Shown piece after piece: positions 62,145 through 64,000 of a stretch of 64,000 nt of DNA. Numbering within the stretch: position 1 is the stretch's first letter; the number at the start of each line of letters is the position of its first letter. The notes under the pieces were generated by a model. It did no database searches and had not been told where the DNA came from. It saw only the letters and a list, made by a program, of their open reading frames with translations. Origin of the DNA: Lachnospiraceae bacterium NE2001 (GTDB taxonomy: Bacteria; Bacillota; Clostridia; Lachnospirales; Lachnospiraceae); contig FOEK01000003.1 of NCBI GenBank assembly GCA_900110635.1, forward strand, positions 62,001 to 126,000, in the 5' to 3' direction. Made by a program: the position numbers and the translations under genes.

Positions 62145-63539
62145 ATGAAGAAGCAACTGAAGCAGTGTCTCAATCTTATAGTACTGCTGTTCAAGTTAAT
62201 TGTATATTTCCTGGTATTCTGGATATTCTACCGACTGTTTGCCATTGAGAACTGGCAGCTCCTTGGTGTATCCAGAACTTCTGCCGTTACAACTATCAGT
62301 TACCTGATATCCGGGTATCTGTTTCTTAGTATTTACGGCAGCTACGATATCGGCAAGCGTAAGAGCCGTCCGATCATTATATCCCTGTGTCTTGCATCGG
62401 TTATGACGGACATTGTGGCGTACATCATGCTCTGCGTCATGAACACAAATGAAAACAACAACCAGACCTTTACCCTGGAGCAGCCGTGGCTCCTGATCAT
62501 CGTGTTCATCCTGCAGGCCATAGTGATCGAGCTCTGTGTTTACGGCGGCAACTGGATATATTTCAAGATCTACGATCCTGAGCGCTGTCTCATCGTAACC
62601 TCCTCTCAGAGATCCCTGAACGAGATCAGCAGGAGCGTGCGAAAGTACAGACTGCAGTACAAGATCTGCCGCAATATGAATTATAAAAATGAGAATCTAC
62701 GCGACACCATACAGAAGTATGACACAATCTTCGTATATGACGTGCCTATCAAGGAACGTACTCAGATAGTTGAGTTCTGTTATCAGAATATGAAGAACGT
62801 TTACATCAATCCTGAGATGGCGGACGTAGTTGAGAGAACCTCGAATCATGTGATGCTGGATGATGTATCCCTCTTCGAGCTGACCTCACTAGGACTTAGG
62901 GCTGAGCAGAAGGCGCTCAAGAGATTCTTCGACATTGTTATATCAGCACTGGCGCTGCTTATCACTTCTCCGATAGTGCTGGTGGCTGCAATTGCTATCA
63001 AGCTGGACGACGGTGGTTCCATCTTCTTCAAGCAGAACCGTGCAACCAGAGGCGGTAAGATATTCTCTGTATACAAGCTTCGTACCATGAAGGAAAATGT
63101 AGACAATTACCTCTCAGTTGTTGATGATGACAGGATCACAAAGGTTGGAAACATACTGAGACGTTTCAGAATAGATGAGATACCTCAGTTCATAAATGTT
63201 ATAAAGGGCGATATGTCGGTGGTTGGTCCTCGACCAGAGATGCTGGCGAATATATTTAACTATACCAACGATCTGCCTGAATTTGAGTACAGACTCCGAG
63301 TTAAGGCGGGCATCACAGGCTACGCCCAGATAGCAGGAAAGTACAACACCTCGCCGAAGGATAAGCTGGTGCTTGACCTGATGTATATCGAGGAGTATTC
63401 AATGTGGCTGGATATTAAAATGATATTCCAGACATTGATAGTTATATTTAAGAAGGACTCGACTGAAGCTTTCGCGAGTGAAGCCGAGGCAAAGTATGAG
63501 CATTACTATGAGTCGTTATATCCGGGGGAATTAGAATGA
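62145..63539 (+). CDS. Polyprenyl-phosphate sugar-1-phosphate transferase (exopolysaccharide initiating enzyme)
   Basis: 464 residues. Membrane enzyme of the WbaP/WcaJ family that transfers a sugar phosphate onto undecaprenyl phosphate to start a capsule or exopolysaccharide unit. Four or five N-terminal helices (residues 12-140) are followed by a CoA-binding-like region and the C-terminal catalytic domain (about 255-464): FDIVISALALLITSPIVL, FFKQNRATRGGKIFSVYKLR with the Asp/Glu-bearing loop, RRFRIDEIPQF and GPRPEMLAN. The sugar is not predictable. It overlaps the next glycosyltransferase gene by 4 nt, the start of a polysaccharide locus. Confidence 0.95.
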   Translation: MKKQLKQCLNLIVLLFKLIVYFLVFWIFYRLFAIENWQLLGVSRTSAVTTISYLISGYLFLSIYGSYDIGKRKSRPIIISLCLASVMTDIVAYIMLCVMNTNENNNQTFTLEQPWLLIIVFILQAIVIELCVYGGNWIYFKIYDPERCLIVTSSQRSLNEISRSVRKYRLQYKICRNMNYKNENLRDTIQKYDTIFVYDVPIKERTQIVEFCYQNMKNVYINPEMADVVERTSNHVMLDDVSLFELTSLGLRAEQKALKRFFDIVISALALLITSPIVLVAAIAIKLDDGGSIFFKQNRATRGGKIFSVYKLRTMKENVDNYLSVVDDDRITKVGNILRRFRIDEIPQFINVIKGDMSVVGPRPEMLANIFNYTNDLPEFEYRLRVKAGITGYAQIAGKYNTSPKDKLVLDLMYIEEYSMWLDIKMIFQTLIVIFKKDSTEAFASEAEAKYEHYYESLYPGELE

Positions 63540-64000
63540 CGATGAATGATAACAAGATAGATATTCTATGTGCCACCTACAATGGTGAGAGATTTGTTGA
63601 TAAGCAGATAAAGTCGCTGGTGACCCAGTCCCGTGACCTGATGCAGAAGGATGGCTATGATATAAGGCTTATCATCAGAGACGACGGATCCACAGATAAG
63701 ACTATGGATATAGTCAGAAAACGACTGGATTATTACAAGGCCAAAAGGGAGAATCCTATAGAGATAAAGATATTGGATGATAATTACCATACGGGTTCTC
63801 CAACAGATAGTTTTATAAAGCTGTTAAATGTATCGACTGGCGATTACATCCTGTTCTCGGATCAGGACGATATGTGGTACCGCGGTAAGACTGATGAAAC
63901 ATTTGCTTTGATGAGGAATTATGAGGCAAAGTATGGCAAGGATACGCCAATCCTTGTGCACACAGATCTTGCACTTATGAACGAAGAGGGGCGCAAGATC
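63536..64000 (+). CDS. Family 2 glycosyltransferase (3' end outside window)
   Basis: 155 codons are present and the frame runs off the window. The GT-A core is clear: DILCATYNGERFVDKQI at the start, DDGSTDKT for nucleotide-sugar binding, and YILFSDQDDMW with the metal-binding acidic residues. It resembles rhamnosyl-type transferases of O-antigen/capsule loci. The ATG overlaps the previous stop (ATGA) and follows TCCGGGGGAATTAGA. It belongs to the polysaccharide operon begun by the preceding gene. Confidence 0.92.
   Translation, partial: MTMNDNKIDILCATYNGERFVDKQIKSLVTQSRDLMQKDGYDIRLIIRDDGSTDKTMDIVRKRLDYYKAKRENPIEIKILDDNYHTGSPTDSFIKLLNVSTGDYILFSDQDDMWYRGKTDETFALMRNYEAKYGKDTPILVHTDLALMNEEGRKI

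Overview
The window looks like a chromosomal segment of a Gram-positive, probably anaerobic, member of the Clostridia, most likely Lachnospiraceae (Butyrivibrio/Roseburia-like). The grounds are a desulfoferrodoxin, a T-box leader on thrS, a lysine riboswitch on dapA, a CdaA/CdaR pair, a clostripain-type protease, several secreted proteins with aromatic cell-wall-binding repeats, and dense families of short palindromic intergenic repeats. The genus is inference. Nearly all genes lie on the + strand; only a small block around 32.4-34.0 kb is on the - strand.

Layout. 0-7 kb: the end of a cell-wall-binding protein, a polar amino-acid ABC transporter (permease, ATPase, lipoprotein), an SDR dehydrogenase and a large surface protein. 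7.4-14.7 kb: a strikingly A+T-rich four-gene operon encoding a two-helix membrane protein, a NACHT NTPase, a 1119-residue protein of unknown family, and a CARF plus PD-(D/E)xK nuclease of the Card1/Can2 (DUF1887) type. No CRISPR array, cas gene or nucleotide cyclase is visible, so this is the best candidate for an uncharacterised anti-phage system. 14.7-32.3 kb: a frameshifted stand-alone M41 peptidase, T-box-controlled thrS, a c-di-AMP synthesis operon, a sirtuin, glyA, ftsH, an LRR surface protein and a VanY-like lipoprotein. 32.4-39.3 kb: yfbR and tRNA-Thr on the - strand, then a small accessory block with a 1447-residue SF1 helicase and several orphan genes.

39.3-64 kb: mostly housekeeping genes: dfx, dnaE, an rlmB-type methyltransferase, dapA/dapB, coaX, dusB, a clostripain with BspA-type repeats, a 3D-domain/SGNH fusion, thrC, the preQ0 (queuosine) cluster queD-queE-folE-queC, a lipid kinase, and the start of a polysaccharide locus (polyprenyl-phosphate sugar transferase, then a GT2 glycosyltransferase cut by the window end).

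Short repeats are the second theme. At least five palindromic families are scattered between genes, and some serve as terminators or lie against promoters and ribosome binding sites. One copy sits inside dusB in frame and adds a short peptide. A cassette of about 280 bp with at least six consecutive hairpins and terminal inverted repeats lies between dapA and dapB. All functional calls rest on motifs read from the sequence; no database search was run.
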